From assembly GCA_020832445.1 (NCBI GenBank), contig JAFIEO010000077.1, positions 22,855-86,854 on the forward strand: a stretch of 64,000 nucleotides of DNA, written 5' to 3'. Position numbers and translations under genes: made by a program. Every line of letters begins with the position of its first letter. Position 1 is the first letter of the stretch. This DNA is from Paracoccaceae bacterium (lineage in GTDB: Bacteria > Pseudomonadota > Alphaproteobacteria > Rhodobacterales > Rhodobacteraceae). The notes under the pieces are model-generated. The model worked only from the letters and a program-made list of their open reading frames with translations. It searched no databases and had not been told where the DNA came from. This document shows, piece after piece, positions 16,181-26,112 of the stretch.

Positions 16181-18748
16181 TTATTCCCCCAGCATCCGCG
16201 CGACCATTTCCGTCATGTCACGGCTTAGCGTCCGGTGGCTGGCCATGCGCTGCAATTGGGACCGAAGCAGCGTCTGGCGGTCGGAATCATAGCGCCGCCA
16301 TGTTTCAAACACGGTTGAATTGCGCGCCGCAGCCTGCGGGTTCACCCCGTCCAGCCGTAGCAGCCAGTCGGCCACCAAGCGATAGCCCGCGCCCCCCTGG
16401 CAATGGAACCCTGCCGGATTTGCGCCAAGTGCCCCAATGACCGCGCGGAACCTGTTGGGGTTCTTCCAGTCAAAGCTGGCATGGCGGGTCAATGTTTCGG
16501 TCAGCGCCACAGCCGCATCAGGTGCCGCGAACATGATCTGTGCCATGAACCACTTGTCCATCACCAGCCTGTCATGCCTCCAGCGCGCGTAAAATTCCGC
16601 GCCTTCTTGCGCGCCCGCCCCGATGCCCAGAAGCGCGCTCCATGCCCCTAATTGTTCGGTCATGTTGTTGGCGTGGGCAAAGGCGTTCTTGGCGGCACCG
16701 CCATGGTCTGCATAGGCCAGCGCCGCCACGGCCTGAATGCGCAGGGCACGGCGTCCGGCATCGCGCGCGGCCGGGCAGAACGGACCGGGCGTTTCCATGT
16801 CCTGCACAATTTTTTCCAGTTCCGGTTTCAGCGCGGCTGCGATGGCGGTCATCGCCTTTTGGCGCATCTGAAAAATCAAGGTCGGGTCGGGGGTATGCCC
16901 CGCTTCAGACAGCGATGCTGCAAGATCTTCCTGTCCGGGCAGCCGCAGGGCCAGCGCGCGAAATGCGGGATCAAGCGTGTCATCGCATATCATGATGCGC
17001 AGCGCGTCGATGAATTGCGGGTCCGGTTGCGCCGTCGTCTGCATGATCATCGCATGCAAAGTGTCGCGCGCAAGGCTGCGCCCCGCCTCGAACCGGTTGA
17101 AAGGGTCCGTGTCATGGGCCAGCAACAGCGCAAGGTCGGCGGTTGGCCGGGTGTGGTCTAGCACAACAGGCGCCGAGAACCCCCGCAGCAGCGAAGCGAC
17201 CGGCCGTGCAGACAGGTTATCATATGTGACACTTAGGGTCGGGCCGTCCAGTTCCAGCACCTGCGTGGGCAGAAGCTCGGTTCCGTCAGGGCCGATCAAC
17301 CCCATTGCCACCGGAATAAGCAGCGGTTCCTTCAGCGGTTGCCCGGGGGTAGGGGCGGTGTGCTGGCGCAGTGTCAGTGTATATTGCCCGTCCTGCCAGT
17401 CTTCGGTCACGTCGATGCGCGGCGTGCCCGCTTGCCCATACCAGCGCTTGAACTGCGACAAGTCCCGCCCGCCCGCTTCTTCGAACACGGCAATCCAGTC
17501 TTCGATTGTGCAGGCTTGTCCGTCATGGCGGTTGAAGTACAGATCCAGCGCTGCGGCATACCGGTCTTCGCCAACCAACAGGCGCAGCATGCGGATAAGT
17601 TCAGCGCCTTTTTCATAGACAGTGGCCGTGTAGAAATTGTTAATTTCGACATAGCTTTCGGGGCGCACGGGATGGGCAAGCGGCCCCGCATCTTCGCGGA
17701 ACTGGCGCGCGCGCAATGTCAGCACATCTTCGATGCGTTTGACCGCGTGGCTGCGCATATCGCCCATGAATTGCTGATCGCGGAAAACGGTCAGCCCTTC
17801 TTTCAGCGACAGCTGGAACCAGTCGCGGCAGGTGATGCGGTTGCCGGTCCAGTTATGAAAATATTCATGTGCGATGATGCGTTCGATGCTGGCGAAATCG
17901 GCGTCGGTCGCGGTTTCCGGGGTGGCCAGAACATATCTGGAATTGAAAATGTTCAGCCCCTTGTTTTCCATCGCCCCCATGTTGAAGTCGTCAACCGCGA
18001 CAATGTTGAAAATGTCCAGATCGTAGGCGCGCCCATAGACCTGTTCATCCCACAGCATGGAGCGTTTGAGTGCATCCATCGCATAAGCCGTGCTGTGCTC
18101 ATCACCCTTTCGCACCCAAATGTTCAGTGTGACGTGTCGTCCGTCCATTGTTGTAAAACTGTCTGGCGTAGACACCAGATCCCCGCCCACCAGCGCAAAC
18201 AGGTAGGATGGTTTCGGGTGGGGGTCGTCCCATTCGGCCCATCCCGCGCCCGATGCCACAGGATTGCCATTCGACAGCAGCACCGGCAGGTCACTTTCAA
18301 TGCGTACGCGGAAGGGGGCCATCACATCGGGGCGGTCGGGGTAGTAGGTGATCTTGCGAAAGCCTTCAGCCTCGCATTGGGTGCAATACATGCCCCCTGA
18401 CATATATAGCCCTTCCAGCGCGGTGTTGCCTTCGGGCGCAATCTCGACTTCTGCCTGCCACAGGAACGCGCCATCCGGCAGCAGGGCCGCAGGAATGGTC
18501 AGGCCGGTTGCGTCCGGCTGTGCATCCAACGTGTTTGCGTCAATGCTGGCATGCAGCAGGTTCAGCCCTTCGCCATCCAGCCGCAGGTCATGGCCCGGTG
18601 TTGCATCCGGGTTCGGACGAAAGCGGATTTCGGACAAAACCCGCGTTGCCGTAGGGTGCAGCCGGAACGTCAGCGCGACCGATTCTACCAAAAACGGGGG
18701 CGGCTGGTAATCGGCGAGGAAGACGGGCTGGGGTGTCGTATCAGGCAT
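16181..18748 (-). CDS. pepN: Aminopeptidase N (M1 family)
   Basis: Cytoplasmic zinc metallopeptidase removing N-terminal residues from peptides. It shows the exopeptidase motif GAMEN, the zinc motif HEYFHNWTGNR near residue 293 with the distal Glu in LKEGLTVFRDQQ, and the catalytic Tyr region SYVEINNFYTATVYEKGAE. At 855 residues it resembles E. coli PepN (870). ATG 18748 has GGAGG 7-11 bases upstream. It is convergent with the symporter kinase, with a 15-base gap, and a short in-frame ORF overlaps its start (see 18741-18809). Confidence 0.96.
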   Translation of the reverse strand: MPDTTPQPVFLADYQPPPFLVESVALTFRLHPTATRVLSEIRFRPNPDATPGHDLRLDGEGLNLLHASIDANTLDAQPDATGLTIPAALLPDGAFLWQAEVEIAPEGNTALEGLYMSGGMYCTQCEAEGFRKITYYPDRPDVMAPFRVRIESDLPVLLSNGNPVASGAGWAEWDDPHPKPSYLFALVGGDLVSTPDSFTTMDGRHVTLNIWVRKGDEHSTAYAMDALKRSMLWDEQVYGRAYDLDIFNIVAVDDFNMGAMENKGLNIFNSRYVLATPETATDADFASIERIIAHEYFHNWTGNRITCRDWFQLSLKEGLTVFRDQQFMGDMRSHAVKRIEDVLTLRARQFREDAGPLAHPVRPESYVEINNFYTATVYEKGAELIRMLRLLVGEDRYAAALDLYFNRHDGQACTIEDWIAVFEEAGGRDLSQFKRWYGQAGTPRIDVTEDWQDGQYTLTLRQHTAPTPGQPLKEPLLIPVAMGLIGPDGTELLPTQVLELDGPTLSVTYDNLSARPVASLLRGFSAPVVLDHTRPTADLALLLAHDTDPFNRFEAGRSLARDTLHAMIMQTTAQPDPQFIDALRIMICDDTLDPAFRALALRLPGQEDLAASLSEAGHTPDPTLIFQMRQKAMTAIAAALKPELEKIVQDMETPGPFCPAARDAGRRALRIQAVAALAYADHGGAAKNAFAHANNMTEQLGAWSALLGIGAGAQEGAEFYARWRHDRLVMDKWFMAQIMFAAPDAAVALTETLTRHASFDWKNPNRFRAVIGALGANPAGFHCQGGAGYRLVADWLLRLDGVNPQAAARNSTVFETWRRYDSDRQTLLRSQLQRMASHRTLSRDMTEMVARMLGE

Positions 18749-18809
18749 GGAGTTCCTCCGGCAAGGTGACGGTCAGGGTGTAGCCCAGACCGTAGCTGAC
18801 AGCAAACAC
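18741..18809 (-). CDS. Possible leader peptide or gene remnant overlapping the pepN start
   Basis: From GTG 18809 a 22-residue frame (MFAVSYGLGYTLTVTLPEEL, then HA) ends at TGA 18743-18741, overlapping the first eight bases of pepN. The same frame is open back to the stop of the CAP-domain gene (18848-18846), giving 34 uninterrupted codons. It could be a translational coupler for pepN, the remnant of a lost gene, or chance. I see no convincing ribosome site for the GTG. Confidence 0.25.
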   Translation of the reverse strand: MFAVSYGLGYTLTVTLPEELHA

Positions 18810-18845
18810 CCGTTTGGCCCGCGCAGCTTCGTGGCCCGCATATGT

Positions 18846-19322
18846 TCAGCATTTTGCCGCAAATAATTGCACCCAATATGCGCCCGGTGCGCGCCCGAAC
18901 CCTACCAATGTCAGGCGCGGGTCAAGAATGTTGCGCCGGTGCCCGCTTGATCGCAGCCAGATATGCATGACATGGGGCACATCGCGCTGACCCTTGGCAA
19001 TGTTTTCGGCGGCGCGACAGATCCCCTTGACCTGCGCGTTTGCCAGCCGGTCCATCATGCCCGCGCCGTCCGGGCTGTCATGGCTGAAATATCCGCGTCT
19101 GGACATGTCGCAGGCGTGATCTTGTGCAATGCGTGTCAGTTCCGGCGACAGGACAAATCTGGCCATGCCTGCGCGGTCGCGTTCGCGGTTCAGGGCATCC
19201 AGATGAATACCGAGTTCTTCATTGACAGGCACCGGGCATGCGGTCGCAGATATGCTCAGGCATCCCAGCCAGAAAATGACGAGCAGCTTCAGTTTTACCA
19301 AGTGATTACCCTGCCTTCCCAT
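18846..19322 (-). CDS. CAP-domain (SCP/PR-1 type) secreted protein
   Basis: A 158-residue exported protein. The N-terminal hydrophobic stretch KLKLLVIFWLGCLSISA is a signal peptide. The CAP fold is indicated by LNRERDRAGM, LTRIAQDHACDMSRRGYFSH with its conserved His, ENIAKGQRDV, the HRRNILDPRLTLVGFG block, and YWVQLFAAKC. CAP proteins are extracytoplasmic with diverse and mostly unknown roles in bacteria. ATG 19322 has GGGAA about ten bases upstream; TTG 19343 is an alternative start. It lies upstream of pepN on the same strand. Confidence 0.88.
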   Translation of the reverse strand: MGRQGNHLVKLKLLVIFWLGCLSISATACPVPVNEELGIHLDALNRERDRAGMARFVLSPELTRIAQDHACDMSRRGYFSHDSPDGAGMMDRLANAQVKGICRAAENIAKGQRDVPHVMHIWLRSSGHRRNILDPRLTLVGFGRAPGAYWVQLFAAKC

Positions 19323-19419
19323 TGCGACATTCCCGACGGACAAGATAAATCAATGACGTGAACATTGTGTGAACAAATCAGCTTGACGCGCCATTATTCT
19401 GGGATATGTCCTACCTTCC

Positions 19420-20961
19420 ATGTGTAGCCCTGTCCTTGTCTGGTTCAAACGCGATCTGCGTCTTCATGATCATCCCGCGCTGGTGGCGGCGGGTTCATAT
19501 GTGCTGCCTGTTTACATCATCGAACCCGACTATTGGGCATTATCTGACACATCCGGGCGGCAATGGGCGTTCACCGCCCAATGCCTGCACAGTTTACGAG
19601 AGGAACTGGCGCGCCTTGGTCAGCCGCTTGTCATTCGCATGGGGGACGCGGCGCAGGAACTGGCGCGGCTGTGCCAACGCCATAGTGTAACGCGGATGAT
19701 CAGCCATGAAGAAACCGGCAATGGCTGGACATATGCGCGCGACCGGCGTGTGGGGGCGTGGGCGCGCGATGCGGGCGTCGAGTGGCTGGAATTGCCGCAA
19801 TCGGGTGTGGTGCGCCGGCTGAAATCGCGTGATGGCTGGCAAAGGCAGCGCGCGCAATTCATGTCCCTGCCCGTCGCGGACCCGCCGCAAGCCCTGGCCC
19901 CGGTCCAGCCAGAGATTGCAACGCTACAGCATTTGCCGGATGCAAAGGCCTTGCGCCTGAAACCCGACGCCTGCCCAAGCCGCCAGCGTGGCGGGCATCA
20001 GGCCGCAACGCATACCTTGCAGACATTTCTGGAAACGCGCGGGCAGGGGTATCGGGCGCAAATGTCGTCACCGCTGACGGCGGAACGTGCCTGTTCGCGA
20101 TTGTCGCCGTATCTGGCGCTGGGGGTTTTGTCTGTCCGCGAGGTCGAGCATGCCCGCCAGCAGGCGCGCGCGGATCACGCAGGGCAGGGCGGCTGGGCGG
20201 CTGCGTTCACCAGCTTCGGCAAGCGTTTGGCATGGCGGGACCATTTCATCCAGAAACTGGAAGATGAACCGCAGATGGAAAACATGTGCCTGCATCCGGC
20301 GCATGAGAAATTACGCCCGCGCGGGCAAAATCAAGACCTTTTGCGGGCATGGGCGCAAGGGGAAACCGGCATTCCCTTTGTCGATGCCTGCATGCGCTAT
20401 CTGAATGCCACCGGCTGGCTGAATTTCCGCATGCGCGCAATGCTGATGTCATTTGCCAGCTATCATCTTTGGCTGGACTGGCGCGATACCGGCCCGCATC
20501 TGGCGCGGATGTTCACGGATTATGAACCGGGGATTCACTGGTCGCAATGCCAAATGCAATCGGGCACCACAGGGATAAACACGATACGGATTTACAATCC
20601 GCTTAAACAGGGGCTGGACCACGACCCTGACGGGCGTTTCATAAAGGCTTGGGTGCCTGAATTGGCCAATGTGCCCCAGTCGCATATTCACACGCCCTGG
20701 ACATGGCCGGACGGGCGGCGCGTATTGGGGCAGCGATATCCCGCGCCGGTTGTCGATCTGGCGCAGGCCGGAAAATTTGCGCGCGACACACTTTGGGGGC
20801 TGCGCAGACAGGCGGGCTTTCACGACGTGGCGCAGGCGGTTGCGCATAAACACGCATCGCGTGCGCGCGGAAGTGACCGCAGCAGCGCGGCGTTCCTGCG
20901 TCAGGCGGCGTCCGCGCGCCGCCGCAAGGAAGACCCGGCACAGTTGCGGCTGGATTTGTGA
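19420..20961 (+). CDS. phr: Cryptochrome/DNA photolyase family protein
   Basis: A 513-residue flavoprotein. The N-terminal Rossmann-like antenna domain ([20 protein letters not shown]) is followed by a helical FAD-binding domain with [14 protein letters not shown] linkers, [20 protein letters not shown], and the phosphate/FAD region [20 protein letters not shown] followed by FIKAWVPEL. The C-terminal 50 residues are basic and Ser/Arg rich. It probably repairs UV photoproducts with blue light, but some relatives are light sensors and sequence alone does not decide. It is followed one base later by a DUF2256 gene, a known companion of photolyases. Confidence 0.9.
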   Translation: MCSPVLVWFKRDLRLHDHPALVAAGSYVLPVYIIEPDYWALSDTSGRQWAFTAQCLHSLREELARLGQPLVIRMGDAAQELARLCQRHSVTRMISHEETGNGWTYARDRRVGAWARDAGVEWLELPQSGVVRRLKSRDGWQRQRAQFMSLPVADPPQALAPVQPEIATLQHLPDAKALRLKPDACPSRQRGGHQAATHTLQTFLETRGQGYRAQMSSPLTAERACSRLSPYLALGVLSVREVEHARQQARADHAGQGGWAAAFTSFGKRLAWRDHFIQKLEDEPQMENMCLHPAHEKLRPRGQNQDLLRAWAQGETGIPFVDACMRYLNATGWLNFRMRAMLMSFASYHLWLDWRDTGPHLARMFTDYEPGIHWSQCQMQSGTTGINTIRIYNPLKQGLDHDPDGRFIKAWVPELANVPQSHIHTPWTWPDGRRVLGQRYPAPVVDLAQAGKFARDTLWGLRRQAGFHDVAQAVAHKHASRARGSDRSSAAFLRQAASARRRKEDPAQLRLDL

Positions 20962-20962
20962 C

Positions 20963-21127
20963 ATGGCCCGCATGCGCCGCAAACCGGACTTGCCGCAAAA
21001 GATATGCGCCACATGCGGGCGACCATTTGCGTGGCGCAGGAAATGGGCGCGCGTCTGGCAGGATGTGCGGTATTGTTCGGACAGATGCCGCGCAAACAAG
21101 CCGCAGCCGCGCCCCCCGGATCAGTGA
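20963..21127 (+). CDS. DUF2256 domain-containing protein
   Basis: A 54-residue basic protein with a likely zinc ribbon: CATCGRPF near residue 15 and YCSDRC near 38, embedded in many Arg and Trp (WRRKWARVW). DUF2256 genes are recurrently found beside photolyase or cryptochrome genes, and here the ATG is one base after the photolyase stop, so translation is coupled. Function is unknown; binding to nucleic acid or to the photolyase is a guess. Its last seven bases overlap the 3' end of the convergent AraC gene. Confidence 0.88.
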   Translation: MARMRRKPDLPQKICATCGRPFAWRRKWARVWQDVRYCSDRCRANKPQPRPPDQ

Positions 21128-21948
21128 CGCGTTATGCCGGCATGCGCCTTGCGCCATGCCGTGGGCGGTTGGCCGGTTTGCTGCGCGAAAGCGCGGGCAA
21201 AATATCCGGCCGTGGAAAACCCAAGCCCGCGGGCAATGTCCTGGACGGGAACTGTCGTTTCGGACAGCATGCGGCGCGCTTCATACAGGCGGCGGTCCTG
21301 TAGAAGCGCAAGTGCGGTGCGCCCGCAACTGGCGCGGCAGGCGCGGGTAAGATGTGTGGGTGTGACGCCCAGTGCCGTCGCATAATCCGAAATATTCAAT
21401 GAAGATCCGAATTCGCGTTCCAGAAGTGCCGTGTAGCGCGCGGTTAGCCGTTCATTGGCATTGCGCGGTCCGGCCTGGGCGGTATCTTTCACTTGCTCTG
21501 CACGGTGGCGGTCCAGCCAGACGGACAGCAAACCCACCTGACACAGTGCCGCGCGTTCGGCCAGCGGGCGCCCGCCATCCAGTTCGCGGTGAATGGCATC
21601 GATGATCCGGCCCACCTCGGACTGGTGGCCCCCTTCGCGCAAGCGCAGATGCAAGGGAATATCCGGCAGGCTAAGGCCATGGCCATGACCGAAGTAAATT
21701 GCCATGCCCTGCACGCGCGTCATCACCTGAAAGTTGAACATGACGCCCGCAGGTATGAAAATCGCATTATGCGGGTGAAACCCGCGCGCACTGCCGGCGA
21801 TGGTGATGCGCCCTTGCCCATGGGTGAACCAAAGAAACAGCGGCTCGTTCAGGGCGCGTAATGTTTCCAGTTGCCATTTCGGGCTGTTGGCCAGCTTCGC
21901 CAGCGATTGCATGCGCAGGCGTGACGGTTGTTCAGGTATTTGCATCAT
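21121..21948 (-). CDS. AraC-family transcriptional regulator
   Basis: A 275-residue regulator. The N-terminal half (about 30-150) is a cupin-like sensing domain ([20 protein letters not shown]). The C-terminal 100 residues carry two helix-turn-helix motifs: [20 protein letters not shown] and [20 protein letters not shown]. Ligand and targets are unknown. It is convergent with the photolyase-DUF2256 pair and stands alone, with 145 untranslated bases between its start side and miaA; GGGGGACAG precedes the ATG. Confidence 0.9.
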   Translation of the reverse strand: MMQIPEQPSRLRMQSLAKLANSPKWQLETLRALNEPLFLWFTHGQGRITIAGSARGFHPHNAIFIPAGVMFNFQVMTRVQGMAIYFGHGHGLSLPDIPLHLRLREGGHQSEVGRIIDAIHRELDGGRPLAERAALCQVGLLSVWLDRHRAEQVKDTAQAGPRNANERLTARYTALLEREFGSSLNISDYATALGVTPTHLTRACRASCGRTALALLQDRRLYEARRMLSETTVPVQDIARGLGFSTAGYFARAFAQQTGQPPTAWRKAHAGITRH

Positions 21949-22093
21949 GCGTCATCTGTCCCCCAAGACCTTGGCGACAGTAAGACCGAAGCGGCGCAGG
22001 AAAAGGAAAATCAGTCACGCATATGTGTCAGATCGGCCAGTTTTCTGACCGGCGTGGCAATTCTGTGACTCTGACTTTCGGGTGAAATTGCGT

Positions 22094-23002
22094 TTATGGC
22101 AGGGAAATCCAGCCTTGCATGCGGTTTCTGAGCCATGTGCGCTGCCGCTTGGCGTATTGGCGCGTGGCAAGTTTAGCGGCATCCATGGCATCCGACAACG
22201 ACATGTGGCCTTGCAGATGGGCAATCAACTCTGGCGCGCCGATGGCCTTGGTCCAGGGCGCGCCGGGCGTCCAGTGCGGCAGCGCCGCGCGCGCTTCATC
22301 CAGCGCGCCTGCTGCAATCATCTGCTCGAACCGCGAATCGATTCGGGCGTTCAGCCAGTCCTTGGGGGGGCGCATGACATAGGGTGTCGTGTGGTCATAG
22401 GGTAGCAGGGGGGGCGGGGTGTCGTCTTGCCAGTCGGCCAACCCGCGTCCGGTGGTGCGCAACACTTCCCATGCGCGCTGAATGCGGGCGGGGTTGGCCG
22501 TGTCGATCCGCGCAGCGGTTGCCGGGTCGAGTTCGGCCAGCAAGGCGGCAGCACCATTTTCTGCCATATGCTGGTCAGCTTGTGCGCGAATTTCGGCAGG
22601 CGTTGGCGGAATTTCGACCAGCCCTTCGGTCAGCGCCCGAAAATAAAGCCCCGTTCCCCCCACGATGACCGGGTTGGGGTGGCGCGCCAGCAGCGGTTGC
22701 ACAGCGCGCAGCCAATGTCCCACCGACCAGTCCTGCCCGCGCGAAACGCATCCATACAGGAAATGTGGCGCCTGTGCGGTTTCATGCGCGTCAGGGCGCG
22801 CACTAAGGGTGTGCCACATATCATAGACCTGCAACGCATCGGCATTAATGACAACACGCCCCTGCGCGCATGCCAGCCAAAGTGCCAGCGCCGATTTTCC
22901 GCTTGCTGTCGGACCTGCCAGTAACACGGGCCGCGTCACATCCGGCGGTTGCGCCTGCAACTTTAACAGCGCATCGCGCGAAGGGTCGGTCATTTCCTGC
23001 AT
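22094..23002 (-). CDS. miaA: tRNA dimethylallyltransferase MiaA
   Basis: Attaches a dimethylallyl group to A37 of tRNAs reading UNN codons. P-loop LLAGPTASGKSALAL is near residue 30, followed by NADALQVYDMWHTLSARP (the DSxQxY-like substrate segment), GGTGLYFRALTEGL, and the C-terminal TRQYAKRQRTWLRNR element. Length 302 residues, or 299 if the second ATG (22993) is used. It is divergent from pyrH with a 109-base gap. Confidence 0.95.
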   Translation of the reverse strand: MQEMTDPSRDALLKLQAQPPDVTRPVLLAGPTASGKSALALWLACAQGRVVINADALQVYDMWHTLSARPDAHETAQAPHFLYGCVSRGQDWSVGHWLRAVQPLLARHPNPVIVGGTGLYFRALTEGLVEIPPTPAEIRAQADQHMAENGAAALLAELDPATAARIDTANPARIQRAWEVLRTTGRGLADWQDDTPPPLLPYDHTTPYVMRPPKDWLNARIDSRFEQMIAAGALDEARAALPHWTPGAPWTKAIGAPELIAHLQGHMSLSDAMDAAKLATRQYAKRQRTWLRNRMQGWISLP

Positions 23003-23111
23003 CTCTGCCCGCTTTCACATTGAACCTGCGCCCGTTTTCCGACATTTTGCAGCGTGATGAAAGCGCCCTGCCGTAAGTTGCTGCTGCACCCGCCAAAAAA
23101 AGGATTGCCCC

Positions 23112-23843
23112 ATGAGTGATGTCCCAGAACCCCGCACCACCTATAAACGTGTGATGCTGAAAATTTCGGGCGAGGCGCTGATGGGGGATCAGGGCTATGG
23201 CCTGCACCCGCCAACCGTCGCGCGCATCGCGCATGAAGTCAAATCGGTGCATGAAATGGGCGTCGAAATCTGCATGGTTATTGGCGGCGGCAATATCTTT
23301 CGCGGGTTGCAGGGGTCCGCACAAGGGATGGAACGCACCACCGCCGATTATATGGGCATGCTGGCCACAGTGATGAATGCGCTGGCCATGCAGGCCGCGC
23401 TGGAAGATCTGGGCGTCTTCACACGTGTTATCAGCGCCATTCCGATGGATCAGGTCTGCGAGCCGTATATCCGCCGCCGCGCGGTGCGACACCTTGAAAA
23501 AAAGCGCGTGTGCATTTTTGCGGCGGGCACCGGCAACCCTTATTTCACCACCGACACTGCCGCCACATTGCGCGCCAATGAAATGGCCTGCGAGGCTATT
23601 TTCAAGGGCACCAAGGTTGACGGGGTCTATGACAAAGACCCTAAGAAGCATGCCGATGCACGCCGTTTTGACACCATCAGTTTTGATGATGTGCTGGTCA
23701 AACATTTGCAGGTGATGGATGCGTCTGCCATTGCGCTGGCGCGCGACAATCACCTGCCGATCATTGTGTTTTCGCTGGATGAACCCGGCGGATTTAGCGG
23801 CATTCTGCGTGGCGAAGGGACATATACCCGCGTTTCGGACTAA
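23112..23843 (+). CDS. pyrH: UMP kinase PyrH
   Basis: Phosphorylates UMP to UDP in pyrimidine synthesis. This is an amino acid kinase fold with KISGEALMG near residue 18, GGGNIFRG near 61, and the C-terminal [17 protein letters not shown] segment. The 243 residues are normal. It heads the pyrH-frr-uppS-cdsA-dxr-rseP series conserved in many bacteria and has AAAAAAAGGA about nine bases before the ATG. Confidence 0.97.
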   Translation: MSDVPEPRTTYKRVMLKISGEALMGDQGYGLHPPTVARIAHEVKSVHEMGVEICMVIGGGNIFRGLQGSAQGMERTTADYMGMLATVMNALAMQAALEDLGVFTRVISAIPMDQVCEPYIRRRAVRHLEKKRVCIFAAGTGNPYFTTDTAATLRANEMACEAIFKGTKVDGVYDKDPKKHADARRFDTISFDDVLVKHLQVMDASAIALARDNHLPIIVFSLDEPGGFSGILRGEGTYTRVSD

Positions 23844-23944
23844 CAGGATGGTCAACACGGGCTTACAAAGTTGCGGTGTTGGCGATAGAAGACGGGAAGC
23901 TTGCTGCATCATGCGATGCTGGCCCAGTGACAGGGAAAACGAAG

Positions 23945-24508
23945 ATGTCAGAAGAGATTGAGATTGATCTGGATGATCTGAAGCGCCGCATGGATGGTGC
24001 CATGGGCGCGTTGAAAACCGAATTTGCGTCATTGCGGACAGGGCGGGGGTCGGCATCGATGCTGGAACCCATCATGGTTGAAGCCTATGGCCAGATGACG
24101 CCCATCAATCAGGTCGGCAGTGTCAACGTGCCCGAACCGCGTATGGTGACGATCAATGTCTGGGACAAGGGCCTTGTCGGCAAGGTTGAACGCGCAATCC
24201 GCGAATCCGGTCTTGGTATAAACCCGCAGTTGAACGGCACTATCATCATGCTGCCGATCCCCGAACTGAATGAAGAACGCCGCCGCGAGCTGACACGCGT
24301 TGCCGCGCAGTATGCCGAGCACGCGCGCGTGGCCATCCGCAATGTGCGCCGCGACGGTATGGACCAGATCAAGAAGGCAAAAGCCGCCGGCATGTCCGAG
24401 GATGAGCAGAAACTCTGGTCTGAAGAAATACAGGACCTGACCGACAGCTATATCGTTCATGTTGATAAGGCCCTGGATGGCAAGCAGGAAGAAATTATGC
24501 AGGTGTGA
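23945..24508 (+). CDS. frr: Ribosome recycling factor
   Basis: Splits post-termination ribosomes together with EF-G. The 187 residues show the RRF pattern [50 protein letters not shown], and the C-terminal [10 protein letters not shown] helix. ATG 23945 matches the family length and follows GGGAAAACGAAG; an upstream in-frame ATG at 23876 would add 23 non-conserved residues. The 101-base gap after pyrH shows nothing else I can identify. Confidence 0.97.
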   Translation: MSEEIEIDLDDLKRRMDGAMGALKTEFASLRTGRGSASMLEPIMVEAYGQMTPINQVGSVNVPEPRMVTINVWDKGLVGKVERAIRESGLGINPQLNGTIIMLPIPELNEERRRELTRVAAQYAEHARVAIRNVRRDGMDQIKKAKAAGMSEDEQKLWSEEIQDLTDSYIVHVDKALDGKQEEIMQV

Positions 24509-24555
24509 TCCGGTCATACGCACTGGAGGGGTCCAGCTGTGAAGGGTTTTGGTGA

Positions 24556-25305
24556 ATGATGTTCGACAAGTCAGCCCAGTCAGGCCATGAATTTCCCGCG
24601 CCGTCGCGGGATCTGCATGTTGCAGTGATCATGGACGGGAACGGGCGCTGGGCGCAAAACCGTGGCTGGCCGCGTCTTGTCGGGCACCGCAAAGGGGCCG
24701 AACAGGTGCGTAAACTGGTCGAGGTATGCCCCGAACTGGGCATCCGCTATCTGACGCTTTACGCCTTTTCGACAGAAAACTGGAAGCGGTCCACCGAAGA
24801 AGTGCTTGGGCTGATGTCCCTTTTCGCCCGCTACATCCGTCGCGAAGCGGGCCGCATGAAGCGCGAAGGCGTGCGCTTGCGCTTTATCGGCGACCGGACG
24901 CGGCTAGATGATGATTTGCAGGTGCTAATCCAGTGGATCGAAACCGAAACCGCAGGCAATGACAGGGTGCATTTGTCGGTTGCGCTGAATTACGGTGGCC
25001 GTGATGAAATCGCGCGCGCGTCACGCGCGATGGCGCGCGATGTGGCGGCAGGCAAGCTGGACGCGGATGAAATAGACGACAATGTCCTGTCGCGCTATCT
25101 GGATACGCGCGATCTGCCGGACCCTGATCTTGTTGTGCGCACATCCGGGGAATTCCGTGTGTCGAACTTTCTTCTGTGGCAGGCGGCCTATGCCGAGTAT
25201 GTTTTCACGCCAACACTTTGGCCTGATTTCAGCCCCAAGACGATGGAAAATATTCTGAAAGATTTTTCCTTGCGCGAGCGGCGCTTTGGCGGGGTTAACG
25301 TATGA
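24556..25305 (+). CDS. uppS: Isoprenyl (undecaprenyl) diphosphate synthase
   Basis: cis-Prenyltransferase making the undecaprenyl carrier of peptidoglycan and other glycans. Motifs: VAVIMDGNGRWAQNRG near residue 25, GHRKGAE, YAFSTENWKR, and the C-terminal RTSGEFRVSNFLLWQAAYAE. Most relatives have GE(Q/L)R at the GEFR position. Length 249. Two adjacent ATGs (24556, 24559) are possible starts. It overlaps cdsA by four bases, so it is in the same operon. Confidence 0.96.
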   Translation: MMFDKSAQSGHEFPAPSRDLHVAVIMDGNGRWAQNRGWPRLVGHRKGAEQVRKLVEVCPELGIRYLTLYAFSTENWKRSTEEVLGLMSLFARYIRREAGRMKREGVRLRFIGDRTRLDDDLQVLIQWIETETAGNDRVHLSVALNYGGRDEIARASRAMARDVAAGKLDADEIDDNVLSRYLDTRDLPDPDLVVRTSGEFRVSNFLLWQAAYAEYVFTPTLWPDFSPKTMENILKDFSLRERRFGGVNV

Positions 25306-26111
25306 GTGCTGCAAGTTTCAGCGACCTGCGCGCGCGTGCCCTGTCGGGGCTGGCTATGGCTGTGGTTGGTATTGCTGCCGTCTGGGCGGGCGGGTTTGCG
25401 TTTGAACTTCTGGTCTATGTCCTGACCGGGTTGATGATCTGGGAACTGACCCGGATGCTGGAGCCTGCCGCCCCCTTCGGCAAGGCCGAAGGGGCTGGGT
25501 TTACGGCTGCGGTCGCGCTGTGGGTGTTTTCCGCGAAACTGACAGGGGAACTGGTTCTGGGGGCACTGGTGCTGGCTGTGGTGTTGCTGGCATGGCGTTT
25601 CCCGAAGGACAGGGGTATTGCGGCGGCCTATCTGGCACTTATCCTGTTTGCGGGGCTGGGGCTTATCGTGCTGCGCAATGTTTATGGCTGGGAATGGGTG
25701 CTGTGGCTGGTGCTGCTGGTCATCGGGTCTGATGTGGCGGGATATTTTGCAGGCCGCATTTTTGGCGGGCCGAAGCTGTGGCCGCGTGTCAGCCCGAAAA
25801 AAACATGGTCGGGCACGGTTGCGGGCTGGGTTGTTGCGGTCGTGATAGGTTGGGCGTTCATTGGGGTGCTGGGGGGCGGTGCCGGTTTGGTGGTTGTGTC
25901 GGTGCTGGTGGCGATGGCGGGGCAGGCAGGCGATATTGCCGAAAGCGCGATCAAACGCCATGCGGACGTCAAGGACAGCTCGAACCTTATTCCCGGTCAC
26001 GGGGGCGTGATGGACCGCTTTGATGCCATGATTGCGGCGGCGTTGATGGTGCTTTTCCTGACCGAAACCGGCCTGATGGCGCTGGCGTTTTCGCAAACGG
26101 CAGGGGCCTGA
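25302..26111 (+). CDS. cdsA: Phosphatidate cytidylyltransferase CdsA
   Basis: Membrane enzyme making CDP-diacylglycerol for phospholipid synthesis. The 269 residues contain about six to eight hydrophobic helices and the full CDS signature near the C-terminus: SAIKRHADVKDSSNLIPGHG, then GVMDRFD. The SPKKTWSG segment before it is also typical. The start overlaps the uppS stop (ATGA) and dxr follows at once. Confidence 0.96.
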   Translation: MSAASFSDLRARALSGLAMAVVGIAAVWAGGFAFELLVYVLTGLMIWELTRMLEPAAPFGKAEGAGFTAAVALWVFSAKLTGELVLGALVLAVVLLAWRFPKDRGIAAAYLALILFAGLGLIVLRNVYGWEWVLWLVLLVIGSDVAGYFAGRIFGGPKLWPRVSPKKTWSGTVAGWVVAVVIGWAFIGVLGGGAGLVVVSVLVAMAGQAGDIAESAIKRHADVKDSSNLIPGHGGVMDRFDAMIAAALMVLFLTETGLMALAFSQTAGA

Positions 26112-26112
26112 T

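Noticed and set aside
22845..24056. 403-codon minus-strand frame over pyrH and frr
   Set aside because: Antisense to two well-supported genes; no recognisable protein features.
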